Below, in pieces: positions 25,055 through 34,212 of a stretch of DNA of 64,000 nt. Position numbers and translations under genes: made by a program. The stretch's first letter is position 1. Each line of letters begins with the position of its first letter. The DNA is taken from assembly GCF_004342025.1 (NCBI RefSeq), contig NZ_SLWN01000003.1, positions 496,001 through 560,000 of the forward strand. The letters are read 5' to 3'. Source of the stretch: Kribbella steppae. GTDB lineage: Bacteria; Actinomycetota; Actinomycetes; Propionibacteriales; Kribbellaceae. The notes beneath the pieces are model-generated. The model had not been told where the DNA came from, did not search any database, and was given only the letters and a program-made list of their open reading frames with translations.

Positions 25055-25944
25055 CAGTCGTCCCTCCCGACCAACCGCCGCTGTACGAGCGAGACGATGA
25101 GCACGATCGCGAACAGCATCAGGCCGATCGCGCTGGCATAGCCGAAGTCGAAGTACTTGAAACCGCTGTCGTACAGGAAGTAGACGAGCGAGTAGCTCGA
25201 CCGGACCGGGCCGCCGCCGGTCATCACGTACATCGCGTCGAAGACCTGGAACGCGCCGATCGTCTCGATCACCAGCACGAAGAACAGCACCGGACGCAGT
25301 TGCGGCAGGGTGATGTAGCGGAACCGCTGCCAGGTGCCGGCGCCGTCGATCATCGCGGCCTCCAGGTACGAGCGCGGCACCGCCTGCAACCCGGCGAGCA
25401 GGATCAGCATCGAGTAGCCGAAGCCCTTCCAGGCCGACGTCACCGCGATCGACGGCAGCACCAGGCTGGACTCGGCGAGGAAGTCGACCGGGCCGATCGA
25501 CACCAGCCCGAGGACGGCGTTGATCAGGCCGTCCTGTGCGTCGTAGATCCACTTCCAGATCACCGCGGCCAGCACGATGCTGGTCACGTACGGCAGGAAG
25601 AACACGCCGCGGAAGAAGCCCCGCCGCCAGACCACCTGGTGCAGCAGTACGGCGGTGCCGAGCGACAGCAGCACGGTCAGCGGCACGAAGATCACCGTGT
25701 AGGTGAGGGTGACGGCGAGCGCCTGGTGGAACAGGTTGTCCTGGACCAGCCGGGTGTAGTTGTCGGCAGCAACGAAGGACCAGCGCCCGCTGAGCCGGTA
25801 GTCGGTGAGCGAGAGCAGCACGGCGCCGACCACCGGAACGAACCGGAACAGCAGGAACAGCGCCAGCATGGGGGCGACGAACAACAGCCCGACCCAGGGC
25901 CGACGGATGCGGTCCCGGGCCGGGCGGACGCTGACCTGGGTCAA
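25054..25944 (-). CDS. ABC sugar transporter permease (CUT1, MalF-like)
   Basis: 296 residues with six predicted transmembrane helices. The EAA coupling loop is SYLEAAMIDGAGTWQRFRYI near residue 190. The first helix is WVGLLFVAPMLALFLLF. It forms the heterodimeric membrane channel with the following gene product and receives substrate from the lipoprotein encoded upstream. It overlaps the binding-protein gene by 4 nt. Confidence 0.93.
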   Translation of the reverse strand: MTQVSVRPARDRIRRPWVGLLFVAPMLALFLLFRFVPVVGAVLLSLTDYRLSGRWSFVAADNYTRLVQDNLFHQALAVTLTYTVIFVPLTVLLSLGTAVLLHQVVWRRGFFRGVFFLPYVTSIVLAAVIWKWIYDAQDGLINAVLGLVSIGPVDFLAESSLVLPSIAVTSAWKGFGYSMLILLAGLQAVPRSYLEAAMIDGAGTWQRFRYITLPQLRPVLFFVLVIETIGAFQVFDAMYVMTGGGPVRSSYSLVYFLYDSGFKYFDFGYASAIGLMLFAIVLIVSLVQRRLVGRDD

Positions 25945-27209
25945 CGCTGTCTCGACAGGAGGTCGTTGCCCTGCTTGGCGGCGTCGTCGAGCGCCTGCTG
26001 CGGCGACTTCTTACCGGTCAGCACGGCCTGGATCTCGACGCTCAGCAGTGACATCACCTGGCGGGCGGACGCGTTCCGCTCACCCGCGTAGGTGTACTGC
26101 AGCGAGTCGGCGAACTTCTGTGCGGTCGGGTCGGTGATCGGCGCCTTCACGTCGGTGCGGGGGGTGAAGAAGCCCGACGCCTTGCTGAGCCCTTCCACCT
26201 GGGCCGGCTGGATCATGAAGGACAGGAACTTCTTCGCCTCGTCGATGTTCTCCGAGGCGGCGTTCACGGCCAGACCGCCGGGGATACCGAAGGCGACCTG
26301 CTTCTGGCCCGTCAGCGGCGTGCCGATCTCGACGTTGGCGGCCCCCCAGGTCGCCGCCACCGTCTTCGCGTCGGCCGGCGTACTGGTGAAGGCCATCGCC
26401 ACCTGCCCCTTGCCGAACGGCTGGTCGGCCACGAGGTTGCCGTTGGTCAGGGCACTCTTCGGGATCGCGCCCTGGTCGTACAGGGTCTTCAGGAAGGTGA
26501 GTGCCTCGAGCCCCGGCGCCTGGTTGAACGCCACCGTCTTGTTGTCGTCGGCGAACACCTTGCCGCCGGCCTGCCAGAGCAGCGGGTAGAAGTTCAGGTT
26601 CAGCGACGCCTCGGGCGACGCGGAGTAGTCCAGGGTCGAGAAGCCGGCCGCCTTGATCTTCGGCGCCGCGGCCTTGATCTCGTCCCAGGTCTCCGGTGGC
26701 TTGGTGATCCCTGCCTTGGTCAGGATCGTCTTGTTGAACATCGTGGTGGTGACGGTGTGGTAGATCGGCGCGGCGTAGACCTTGCCGTCGACGGTCAGGC
26801 CGGGGATCGCGGCCGGCAGGAACTTGTCCTTGTCCGCCTCGACCACGTCGTCGACCGGCTCGAACGAGCCGTTCTTGACGTACTGCGGCAGCTGGTCCGG
26901 GATCTGCAGGACGACGTCCGGGCCCTTCTTGCCGGCGAACGCGGCCGCGATCTTCTCGTCGCGCTTGTCCCACGGCTGCATCTCGAGCTTCAGGTCGATC
27001 CCGGAGTTGGCGGCCTCGAAGTCCTTCTCGACCTTCTGCCAGTACGCGTCACTGGCCGCCTGGTCACCAATCACCGGATACATCCAGAGCGTGATGGCCT
27101 TTTTCTCCGACGAGGCGCCCGAGTCGTCGCCGCCCCCACAGGAACTGAGAGCAGCGGCCAGCACGAGCGCCGTGAGTGGTGCCGCGATGCGGCGGACGGT
27201 GGATTTCAT
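25941..27209 (-). CDS. ABC transporter substrate-binding lipoprotein (carbohydrate type)
   Basis: 422 residues. The lipoprotein signal peptide ends in a lipobox with the modified Cys at SSCGGGDD. The mature part is a type 1 extracellular solute-binding protein (ITLWMYPVIGDQ at the start, DVVLQIPDQLPQYVKNG, AMAFTSTPADAK, and a carboxy helical region rich in aromatic residues). It captures the substrate outside the membrane for the two permeases. The ligand is unknown, most likely a sugar or sugar derivative. It is transcribed from the promoter at 27261-27290 and controlled by operator B. Confidence 0.94.
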   Translation of the reverse strand: MKSTVRRIAAPLTALVLAAALSSCGGGDDSGASSEKKAITLWMYPVIGDQAASDAYWQKVEKDFEAANSGIDLKLEMQPWDKRDEKIAAAFAGKKGPDVVLQIPDQLPQYVKNGSFEPVDDVVEADKDKFLPAAIPGLTVDGKVYAAPIYHTVTTTMFNKTILTKAGITKPPETWDEIKAAAPKIKAAGFSTLDYSASPEASLNLNFYPLLWQAGGKVFADDNKTVAFNQAPGLEALTFLKTLYDQGAIPKSALTNGNLVADQPFGKGQVAMAFTSTPADAKTVAATWGAANVEIGTPLTGQKQVAFGIPGGLAVNAASENIDEAKKFLSFMIQPAQVEGLSKASGFFTPRTDVKAPITDPTAQKFADSLQYTYAGERNASARQVMSLLSVEIQAVLTGKKSPQQALDDAAKQGNDLLSRQR

Positions 27210-27245
27210 CGCACCCCCTGGGTGTCCGGAAGTCAGGGTCCGGAA

Positions 27246-27290
27246 TAACGGTCAGGACCGAAAGTAGCTGGCTCGAATTTCGGCTGTCAA
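27246..27290 (-). promoter_or_regulatory. Promoter and operator B of the ABC importer operon
   Basis: On the minus strand: -35 TTGACA (27285-27290), 18-bp spacer, -10 TACTTT (27261-27266). The operator TAACGGTC-AG-GACCGAAA (27246-27263, plus-strand reading) overlaps the -10 and start point, where a repressor would block transcription. Confidence 0.7.
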
Positions 27291-29314
27291 CGGCTGATAT
27301 CAACTCGGAACAGCTCAGCGCCGTAAGTGAGCAGCAATTGGTGGTCGTTCCGGACGCCGAGCCGGCGGTGCGCCTTCTCGACGAACAGCGCCGGGGCCTT
27401 ACCCGGTGCGATCCGGAAGATCTTGTTCAGGTCGATGCTTACGTACACCGCCTCCCCGGTCGCGACGATGTCCCCGCTGGACGTCGTCGTCCCCAGGACG
27501 TAGGACTTGACCACCTTGCCGGAACGCGGGTCCACTGCGAAGGCGGTCTTGCCGGCGACACCCCAGAGCAGGCCGTCCGGGCCGAAGGCCACCGCGGACA
27601 CCGTGATCGCCCCGGGCACGGGCACGGTCTCCCACAACTTGCGGGAACGCTTGACGTCCCACGCGAAGACGGTGCCGTCGGTGCGGGTCGGTGGCGTGGT
27701 GGCGAGGCCGCCGACGATCGAGGTACCGCCGTAGACGATGCCGGCGCGGGCGGTGAGGCCGAAGACGCTCTCGTCCTGGACCACGTTGCGGATCCCCTGC
27801 GAGGTACCGGTCTTCGGGTCGTAGATGACGAGCGCGCCGCCGAGCCGGTCGCCGTCGGGAACGGTGCCGATCGCGATCTTGCCGTTCACCTCGACCAGCG
27901 CGCGGGCGCGGGTCTGCAGCAGGTCCGGCTTGAGGTTGAGCAGCAGTTTGGGGTTGTCCGGCGTACCGGGTGGTCCGGGGGAGTACTCCGGGCTGCTCCA
28001 CGGCTGGCTCTGGTCGTAGGAGTAGAGCCGGGCCTCCGGGTAGGCGCCGATCCAGAGCTTGCCGTCCGACCCCTCCAGCAGCGCCTCGACCTGCGAGAAC
28101 CGGTTGAAGGTGGCGTCGCCGGTGGCCGGGTCGACGACCGACACGCCGCCGTTCAGGAAGCCGCCGGCGTAGATCTTGTCCTTGCCGCCGGCCACGGACA
28201 GGATCTCGATCGGCTCCCGCCGTACCTGGGTCTGGAAGATCTCCGACTTGCCGGTCTGCGGGTTGTAGCGGAACTCCTCGCCGCGCCACAGGGTGCCGAC
28301 GATGCTCTTGCCCGGGTAGTCGGGCAGGTCGAGCTCGGCCCAGCCGATCGCGCGGGTGTTCTGGATCCGGCCGGTGAAGGTGAGGCCGGTGCCGGTCAGG
28401 GTTTTCGTTGCCGGGTCGTACTTCTTCAGCTCACTGGCCTGGATCAGGTAGATCTCGCCGTTGTCGCCGACCGGGGAGATGTCCAGGCCGTGCGCGTTCG
28501 GGATCTCGTCCACCCAGGTGCGGCTGGCGATGTCCCAGACGTACATCGGGCCGGGGAAGGCGGTGCTGATCCGGGCGTAGACCCGGCCGGCGCGCGTGTT
28601 CAGGTCGTACACGACCTTGTCGGTGGGGTCGCCGAGCCCGGGCGGCGACGGCAGTTCAGTGATCGCGCCGGACGCCACGTCGAGCTCCATGATGTGCGCG
28701 TCGGGCAGCGAACCGGTGTAGATCTTGCCGTTCGCGTAGTCGATGCTCTTGACGTACGGCTGGCCGGCCTTGACCTGGCCGTAGTCGCGGACCGCGCCGG
28801 TGGCGTGGTCGTACCGGAACACCTTGCCGTTCGGGAAGGTGCCGCCGTACACGTTGCCCTGTTCGTCGGTGGTGATCCGCCAGATGAAGCTCTCGGACGC
28901 GATCGGGCGGCCGAGGTCCTCGACCGTGTTCCCCGCACCGGGCTTCCAGCGGTAGAGGTGGCCGTTGTTGTACGTGCCGGCGTAGATGGTGCCGTCGGGT
29001 GTCGCGGCCACGGCGTAGCTGCCGTCGGCACCGGGCAGCGGCGCGGAGAGCAGGCTGGCGCCGGTGGCCGGGTCGATGGCGTTCAGGTACGCCGGTTTGC
29101 CGGTCGAGACGTTCCAGATCGCGGTCTTGCCGTTCGGGCCGGGCGCGACGGTGCCGCCGATCAGGAGTACGTCGGACAGCGGCGCACCGAGCGAGACGAC
29201 TGTCGGCGTCGGCGGGCCACCATCCTGGGCACTCGGCGGCTGGCCGGCGTCGGCGGGAGTGGTCAGGGTGCTGACGAGCAGGGCGGCGAGTGCCACCGCG
29301 ATGAGCGAGCGCAT
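27287..29314 (-). CDS. Secreted beta-propeller repeat protein
   Basis: 675 residues with a Sec signal peptide (LIAVALAALLVSTLTTPADA, cut before GQPPSA). The mature part is built from about ten blade-like repeats with recurring patterns such as IYAGTYNNGHLYRW, VYGGTFPNGKVFRY and IYTGSLPDAHIMEL, of the PQQ/NHL/WD40-like propeller class. No catalytic signature was recognised. It probably binds or processes an extracellular polymer or oligomer whose product is imported by the adjacent ABC system (inference from operator C, the same motif as operators A and B). Confidence 0.82.
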   Translation of the reverse strand: MRSLIAVALAALLVSTLTTPADAGQPPSAQDGGPPTPTVVSLGAPLSDVLLIGGTVAPGPNGKTAIWNVSTGKPAYLNAIDPATGASLLSAPLPGADGSYAVAATPDGTIYAGTYNNGHLYRWKPGAGNTVEDLGRPIASESFIWRITTDEQGNVYGGTFPNGKVFRYDHATGAVRDYGQVKAGQPYVKSIDYANGKIYTGSLPDAHIMELDVASGAITELPSPPGLGDPTDKVVYDLNTRAGRVYARISTAFPGPMYVWDIASRTWVDEIPNAHGLDISPVGDNGEIYLIQASELKKYDPATKTLTGTGLTFTGRIQNTRAIGWAELDLPDYPGKSIVGTLWRGEEFRYNPQTGKSEIFQTQVRREPIEILSVAGGKDKIYAGGFLNGGVSVVDPATGDATFNRFSQVEALLEGSDGKLWIGAYPEARLYSYDQSQPWSSPEYSPGPPGTPDNPKLLLNLKPDLLQTRARALVEVNGKIAIGTVPDGDRLGGALVIYDPKTGTSQGIRNVVQDESVFGLTARAGIVYGGTSIVGGLATTPPTRTDGTVFAWDVKRSRKLWETVPVPGAITVSAVAFGPDGLLWGVAGKTAFAVDPRSGKVVKSYVLGTTTSSGDIVATGEAVYVSIDLNKIFRIAPGKAPALFVEKAHRRLGVRNDHQLLLTYGAELFRVDISR

Positions 29315-29339
29315 GCGATGCCTCCGGTGGACGACCTAT

Positions 29340-29357
29340 TTACGGTCCTGTCCGAAA
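29340..29357. promoter_or_regulatory. Operator C upstream of the propeller gene
   Basis: TTACGGTC-CT-GTCCGAAA, 26 nt upstream of the ATG on the minus strand and next to a CACTTT element in the same relation as the -10 of operator B. Six of eight arm positions are symmetrical. Confidence 0.6.
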
Positions 29358-29442
29358 GTGAAGCGTTGGGTGCGTGGGGAAGTCAACCGCTCGGCCACAA
29401 TTGCCGGTTATGGCAGTCGCACTCGGTTTTCGGCCTCGGCCG

Positions 29443-30141
29443 TTAGGTCTGTGGCAGCCGGGTGAGCAGGGTCTCGAGCATGTCGCGGGTGGCGGCGAAG
29501 TAGCTGTTCTCACGGTGCAGGGCCCGGTGAAACGCGGCCAGCTCCTCCGACGAGATGGTGCTGGAGAAGGTGCTGATCTCGGTCAGGTCGAGGCGCCGGT
29601 TGAACAGGTGGACGGTGTCGCGCCACCGGTGCAGGAGTCCGACGAGCTCGGCGTCGCGATGCCGGCCCAGGGCTCCGGAGACGAGTGCCAAGTCGACCGC
29701 GGAGACCACCAGCCGCGGGTACACCTGGCGGGTGGTCGGCGTCTTAGGCGAGAACCGCTCGTCGCTCAGCAGCCTGGTGTTCTCGCGGAGCTCGTCGGCG
29801 ACCGCCCGCAGTACCTCGGTACGGCGCTCGGCCTCGGCGGTCAGCCGTTCGACGAAGATTCCGGTCAGCCCGGCGACCAGGGTGAGGGAGTTGACCGCCG
29901 GCTCCCAGCGCGAGTTCTCCGGCCAGAGGAACCAGATCACGCCCAGGACGAACGCCAGCCCGAGCAGGCCGTAGCTGACAGCGGTCACGACGGTACGGCG
30001 GTACGCCGCCCAGCGGCCGTCGACCAGCGGTACCGCCTGCCGGAGTTGCCGCAACCGGGCCAGCACCCGCAGCCTGGCTCGCCGTACACCTGGATCTGGT
30101 GCCGGGTCGGCCGGGTCGGTCGGCGGACCGGAGGACGTCAA
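29443..30141 (-). CDS. Membrane protein of unknown function, coupled to EgtD-like methyltransferase
   Basis: 232 residues from a TTG overlapping the upstream stop (TTGA). A Pro/Asp-rich cytoplasmic start and an Arg-rich stretch lead to two transmembrane helices (about 51-72 and 83-98), followed by a soluble helical region rich in charged residues (about 100-232), possibly coiled coil at 98-120. I do not recognise a family. Tight coupling to the methyltransferase suggests a shared task, such as anchoring it or responding to its product; the task itself is unknown. Confidence 0.75.
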   Translation of the reverse strand: MTSSGPPTDPADPAPDPGVRRARLRVLARLRQLRQAVPLVDGRWAAYRRTVVTAVSYGLLGLAFVLGVIWFLWPENSRWEPAVNSLTLVAGLTGIFVERLTAEAERRTEVLRAVADELRENTRLLSDERFSPKTPTTRQVYPRLVVSAVDLALVSGALGRHRDAELVGLLHRWRDTVHLFNRRLDLTEISTFSSTISSEELAAFHRALHRENSYFAATRDMLETLLTRLPQT

Positions 30142-31292
30142 GTCGACCAGATGTCGTCGGCGAGAGTGGTCGCGGTGGTGTTCTCCGCGGTGCCCGGGGC
30201 GAGCAGGAGCAGGTCCAGGCCGAACGGGCTGGGCTTGCGGGTGTGGCGGAAGCCGGAGTGGGCGTGCTCGATCGGCGTCAGGTCGCAGGCCGTGGTGAGC
30301 TTCTTCAGCCGCTCGGTGGAGAACTTGCGGGTGGTGTAGAGCAGGATCGTGTCCTCCGGCTCGAGCACCACCTCGGTGTGGTCCGGCAGGCCCATCACGA
30401 TCCGGTCGCCGGTATTGTTCTGCCAGACGATCTTCACCAGCAGGGCGTCGTCGGTCTCCACCTCGCCGCGGAAGTCGATCCGGTCGTTGTCGATCTTCAG
30501 GTCCGTGTTGTAGCGCAGTGCACTGGTGACGAACTCGGCGAAGGCCCGGGTCTGGTGGTACTCGTCGGCGGCCGCATTCGCCGCGTCCTGGTCGAGGCTG
30601 CTGGTGGTCGCCACCTCGAGCAGCAGCCGGTCCTGCGGCCGCAGTACGCGCGTGATGGTGCTGAGCAGCTCCTCGTCGCTGTCGAAGTTGGCCAGCGTGT
30701 TGCCGGTCAGCGTGAACAGGATCGGCTCGTCCCCGATCAGCCGGGACAGCATCTGGGCCAGCTCGTCCATGTTGTCCGCGATCGAGAAGTCGAGCTGCAC
30801 CGGCAGCACCTGCGACATCGGGAACTGGACGCCGCGGACGGGCTCGAGGGTGCCCATCCGGAGCATCTCCGAGCTCATGTCGACCGGGATGTAGTACATG
30901 TCCGGGTTGTGGCGGCGCATGTCGCCGAGGATGGTGCGGTCCTTGACGCCGGTGCCGACGCCGAGGCTGACCAGGTGGAAGCCGCCCTTGTCGACGTGCG
31001 GGCGGACCTTGCGCCAGTGCCGCAGGAACGACTCGGCACCGACCTTCATCACCAGGTAGAACGGGTCGTTGGTCGCGTTCGCCCAGGCGATCGTCGGACC
31101 GATCCCCCAGTAGGAGAAACCGGAGGTGATCTGCTTGCCGTCGCCGGTCGTCGAGAACGGGCCGCGCAGGTCACCGGTCAGCGTGGCCAGCTTGTCGGTC
31201 TGGTCCTCGCCGACGAGCAGCAGCGACCAGGCGAAGTTGTCGTCGGCCAGCGCCTGCTCGAGTTTCCGGATCACGGGTACCGGCTCTGTCAC
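30138..31292 (-). CDS. EgtD-like SAM-dependent methyltransferase
   Basis: 384 residues, resembling the L-histidine N-alpha-methyltransferase (EgtD) domain family. SAM-binding motif I is LVSLGVGTGVKDRTIL (about 108-123), with the following acidic position in YIPVDMSSEML. LFTLTGNTLANFDSDEELL is a further family-like segment. No other ergothioneine genes (egtA, B, C, E) lie nearby, so another substrate is quite possible. The start is GTG, embedded in an inverted repeat (31291-31319) that may control it. Confidence 0.78.
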   Translation of the reverse strand: MTEPVPVIRKLEQALADDNFAWSLLLVGEDQTDKLATLTGDLRGPFSTTGDGKQITSGFSYWGIGPTIAWANATNDPFYLVMKVGAESFLRHWRKVRPHVDKGGFHLVSLGVGTGVKDRTILGDMRRHNPDMYYIPVDMSSEMLRMGTLEPVRGVQFPMSQVLPVQLDFSIADNMDELAQMLSRLIGDEPILFTLTGNTLANFDSDEELLSTITRVLRPQDRLLLEVATTSSLDQDAANAAADEYHQTRAFAEFVTSALRYNTDLKIDNDRIDFRGEVETDDALLVKIVWQNNTGDRIVMGLPDHTEVVLEPEDTILLYTTRKFSTERLKKLTTACDLTPIEHAHSGFRHTRKPSPFGLDLLLLAPGTAENTTATTLADDIWST

Positions 31293-31319
31293 GTCTCAAC
31301 CCCTCACACGGTGAGACGT
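31291..31319 (-). promoter_or_regulatory. Inverted repeat spanning the methyltransferase start codon
   Basis: Arms ACGTCTCA and TGAGACGT, 13-nt spacer. In the mRNA the second arm contains the first base of the GTG and the loop contains GAGGGG, the likely ribosome site. An alternative inner hairpin CTCAC-CGT-GTGAG is also possible. Either an operator or a translational switch. Confidence 0.45.
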
Positions 31320-31459
31320 CAGGTTACCGGTTGTGGCCGCCCGGTGCAGTCCGGAAACCGGGTCCACCGCGTGCCGCAGGCAACCGGTTGCCGCGCCGCT
31401 GTGCCGACACCGGAAGTGCCTGGTCCGGCGGGTGCCGGGATGTGCGGCAGGTGCCGGGG

Positions 31460-31660
31460 TCAGACGGGGGTGACGGCGTCCGCCTCGCGGCCCTTGGGTC
31501 CGTCGACGATCTGGAACTCGACCTGCTGGCCGTCCTCGAGGGTCTTGTAACCGTCGGAGACGATCTTGCTCCAGTGGACGAACACGTCGTCCTGGCCCTC
31601 CACGGCCAGGAAGCCGTAGCCCTTGTCGGCGTTGAACCACTTCACGGTGCCGCGCACCAT
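31460..31660 (-). CDS. Cold shock protein, CspA family
   Basis: 66 residues from the ATG at 31658-31660, with AGGAGT upstream; a longer frame adds only six residues without support. It begins [20 protein letters not shown] (RNP1) and has DVFVHWSKI (RNP2), so it is an OB-fold RNA chaperone binding single-stranded nucleic acids. Its central part ([16 protein letters not shown]) is standard for the family. The leader of about 80 nt is typical for cold-shock genes and may fold. Confidence 0.95.
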   Translation of the reverse strand: MVRGTVKWFNADKGYGFLAVEGQDDVFVHWSKIVSDGYKTLEDGQQVEFQIVDGPKGREADAVTPV

Positions 31661-31745
31661 CGAAACTCCTGTGACCACGGGACCCGCTTCACCCGGACCC
31701 CTCGGGTACTGACCCGCGGCCGAAGCCGCTTTAGCGTTCCAAAGC

Positions 31746-33122
31746 CTAGCGGAGGTCGTGTGCTGTACGCCGTACAGCCCTGGGCACCGTGAACGCCGCC
31801 ACGGCGCCGGTGAGCGCGACGACGATGCCGATGAGGAAGCCGAACCGGTATCCCGTCATCGGGTCTTCGGCAGCCGTGACGGGGGCACACAGGGCCAGGC
31901 CGAGGGTGGTGCCGAGCTGCGCCGACGAGGTCAGTACGCCGGCCGCGACGCCACGCTCGCCTTCGACGACTTCCGCCGTACCGGCTGTGGTCGAGGACAC
32001 CGAGGCGAGGCCGAGGCTGAGGCCCATCACGGTGAAGGCGGCGAGGAGCAGTGGGAGGGGTACGTCGTCCTCGGGGAGGAGCAGCAGGAGTGCTACGCCG
32101 AGGGCGATGCCGGTGAAGCCGGTGAGGAGCATCCGGCGCGTGCCGTTACGCAGGGCGGCGCGCGGGCCTGCCAGCGAGCCGCCGATGACGGCCAGGTTGA
32201 ACGCCGGGAAGATCAGCCCGGCCTGTGAGGGTGGCAACTGGTCCTGGACGTAGAGGGCGGCGCTGAGCATTGGTGGGGCCGTGGACGCGGTCACTGCGGC
32301 TGCAGTGAGGTTGCCGCCGAGTACGCCTGGAGTCCGCGCGAGGGTGGCGGGCAGAAGCGGCTGTAATGAGCGCCGTTCGATCCTGGCGAACAGGGCGAGC
32401 AGTGGTGCGGCTCCTGCGAGGGCTGCCCAGCCGCGAGGGCCGGTTGGGTCGTGAGCGACTTCAGACAAGCCGAGAGCGGTCAGGGCGATGCCTGCGGTGA
32501 CAAGGCAAGCGCCAGGGAGGTCAAGGGTGCGGACGGGCGTCGTCCGGCCGCGGCCGGGGAGAGCTCGCAGGCTCACGAGGAGTGCGACCAACCCGATGGG
32601 GACGTTGACCGCGAAGACCCAGCGCCAGCCGCCGAGTTGGGTGAGTACGCCGCCCAACACCCATCCGCTCGCGCCGCCGCCCGCACCGGCTGCCGTCCAC
32701 CAGCCGAGAGCGCGTCTGGCGGCGTCCGGTGGCAGTGAGTCGGACAGTGCGGCCAGGGCGGCCGGCGCGAGTAGGGCAGCGCCGAAGCCTTGCACCAAGC
32801 GGGAAATGATCAGCGTGGCCGGCGACCAAGCCAGCGCGCAGGCGAGTGAGGCGACGGTGAACGCGATGAGGCCGGTGCGGAACATCCGCCGTGGACCGGC
32901 CAGATCCGCCGCCCGGCCGCCGAGGATGAGCAGCCCCGCCAGCGCGACCGTGTACGCGGTGAAGACCCACAGCAGTCCCACCGGCCCGAACCCGAGGTCG
33001 GCGTCGATCGCAGGCAGCGCCATGGTGACGATCGTGGCGTCGAGCACCACCACGAACTGGGCCACACAGACGATCGTCCACCCGCCACCCCGCACCGGGG
33101 TGTTTCCAGTCAAACTGCTCAT
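31746..33122 (-). CDS. MFS transporter, DHA2-like drug efflux
   Basis: 458 residues from the ATG at 33120-33122. It has at least 12, probably 14, transmembrane helices. [16 protein letters not shown] is the motif typical of DHA2 exporters, followed by [14 protein letters not shown] (MFS motif A) and [17 protein letters not shown] (motif B). It should export drugs or metabolites using the proton gradient. The divergent gene 53 bp away encodes a CGNR-type protein, the likely local regulator. Confidence 0.92.
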   Translation of the reverse strand: MSSLTGNTPVRGGGWTIVCVAQFVVVLDATIVTMALPAIDADLGFGPVGLLWVFTAYTVALAGLLILGGRAADLAGPRRMFRTGLIAFTVASLACALAWSPATLIISRLVQGFGAALLAPAALAALSDSLPPDAARRALGWWTAAGAGGGASGWVLGGVLTQLGGWRWVFAVNVPIGLVALLVSLRALPGRGRTTPVRTLDLPGACLVTAGIALTALGLSEVAHDPTGPRGWAALAGAAPLLALFARIERRSLQPLLPATLARTPGVLGGNLTAAAVTASTAPPMLSAALYVQDQLPPSQAGLIFPAFNLAVIGGSLAGPRAALRNGTRRMLLTGFTGIALGVALLLLLPEDDVPLPLLLAAFTVMGLSLGLASVSSTTAGTAEVVEGERGVAAGVLTSSAQLGTTLGLALCAPVTAAEDPMTGYRFGFLIGIVVALTGAVAAFTVPRAVRRTAHDLR

Positions 33123-33175
33123 GCCAGAAACAGTGCCCGAGTCCGCCGACAAGCAAACTGGTAAAGTGCGTTTTG

Positions 33176-33811
33176 ATGGAAACAGTCCAGCTACCGGACG
33201 GCATCCGCGACCTCCCAGTGGTCGCGGGTGACCTCGCCCTGGATTTCGCCAACACCGTCGACGACCCCCTCGGCCCGGCCCGCCACGACCACATCGCCGA
33301 CTACCACGCACTGTTGTCGTGGTCGCTGCGACTGTCCCTCCTCACCGAACCCGAGGCGAATCGTCTACTCCACACCGCCGCCCCACGCCGAGCGGCCGCA
33401 GTGGTCCGCCGAGCCCACTCGTTGCGCGAAGCAATCAACCTCACAGCCGGCGCCGTCGCCGACACACACCGGGCCTCTACCTCCCCGCGGCCCGCAGGGT
33501 CGCTCGAGGGTTGGGAGCAGTTGCGGCCGTTCGTGCTGGCGGCAGTCGACCAAGCGGATCTGGTGGAGTTGAAGCCGACATGGCGGTTCGAGTTGATCGA
33601 CTCGCCGCTCTGGCCGGTGGCGCATGCTGCTTATGAGTTGCTGACCGGGCCGCGGGCGGGCCGGATCAAGCGGTGCGCCGGCTGCCCGTGGCTGTTCGTC
33701 GACCAGTCGAAGAACGGCAGCCGGCGCTGGTGCTCGATGGAGTTCTGCGGTACGTCGGAGAAGGTCCGGCTCTACGTTTCGCGCCGAGCGGCCCGACGCG
33801 CCCGGAGTTGA
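33176..33811 (+). CDS. CGNR-type zinc finger (ABATE domain) regulator
   Basis: 211 residues from the ATG at 33176 (a TTG directly before it is also possible). The amino part has GDLALDFANTVDD, the stress-induced ABATE fold opening. The carboxy zinc finger is CAGCPWLFVDQSKN, then RRWCSMEFCG; the usual CGNR tetrad reads CGTS here, so its second half is changed. Such proteins act as DNA-binding regulators. It lies divergently next to the MFS exporter gene. A TAAAGT -10 at 33162-33167 predicts a leaderless mRNA. Confidence 0.87.
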   Translation: METVQLPDGIRDLPVVAGDLALDFANTVDDPLGPARHDHIADYHALLSWSLRLSLLTEPEANRLLHTAAPRRAAAVVRRAHSLREAINLTAGAVADTHRASTSPRPAGSLEGWEQLRPFVLAAVDQADLVELKPTWRFELIDSPLWPVAHAAYELLTGPRAGRIKRCAGCPWLFVDQSKNGSRRWCSMEFCGTSEKVRLYVSRRAARRARS

Positions 33812-34182
33812 ACCGTGCCGGCCAGGCAGAGCGCCGTACCGACTAACAGGGCACTGACCCAGAGTGGGGCGTGGAAGTCGGTCGAGCTGATGGCGAGGCC
33901 GCCCAGGAGTGGGCCGAGGGCGGCGCCGATGTTGAGGGAGGCGGTGGCGAGACCGCCGGCCAGGACGGGCGATTCCGAGGCGGCGTAGAGGGCGTAGGCG
34001 ATGAGCGTCGAGCCAACGGCGAACGACAACAACCCTTGTGTGAACACCAGTACGACGGCCGCGGCCGGGACCGATGCGGTCAGGGCGAACGCGCACCAGC
34101 CGAGCAACAAGGTGCTGCCGGCAACGAAGACCAGACGGGTCTCGCGCCGGTCGGCGTATCTGCTGGCCTCCGGGCTGGACAT
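33772..34182 (-). pseudogene. MFS transporter remnant (C-terminal third)
   Basis: 136 codons encoding about four helices, including SPVLAGGLATASLNIGAALG, which is typical of the last helices of DHA1 drug exporters. The first residues (SRYADRRETRLVFVAG) look like the loop after an inner helix, so roughly the first two thirds of the transporter are missing. The sequence upstream is 19-bp tandem repeats and no coding remnant of the amino part is found. It overlaps the CGNR gene by 40 bp, tail to tail. Probably not functional. Confidence 0.7.
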
Positions 34183-34212
34183 GCGGGCGAGCCTAGAGAA
34201 CGTCGTGCAGTC

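Noticed and set aside
27176-29446. 756-codon open frame on the plus strand
   Set aside because: Antisense to the propeller gene, which has a signal peptide and repeats; the plus frame has neither.
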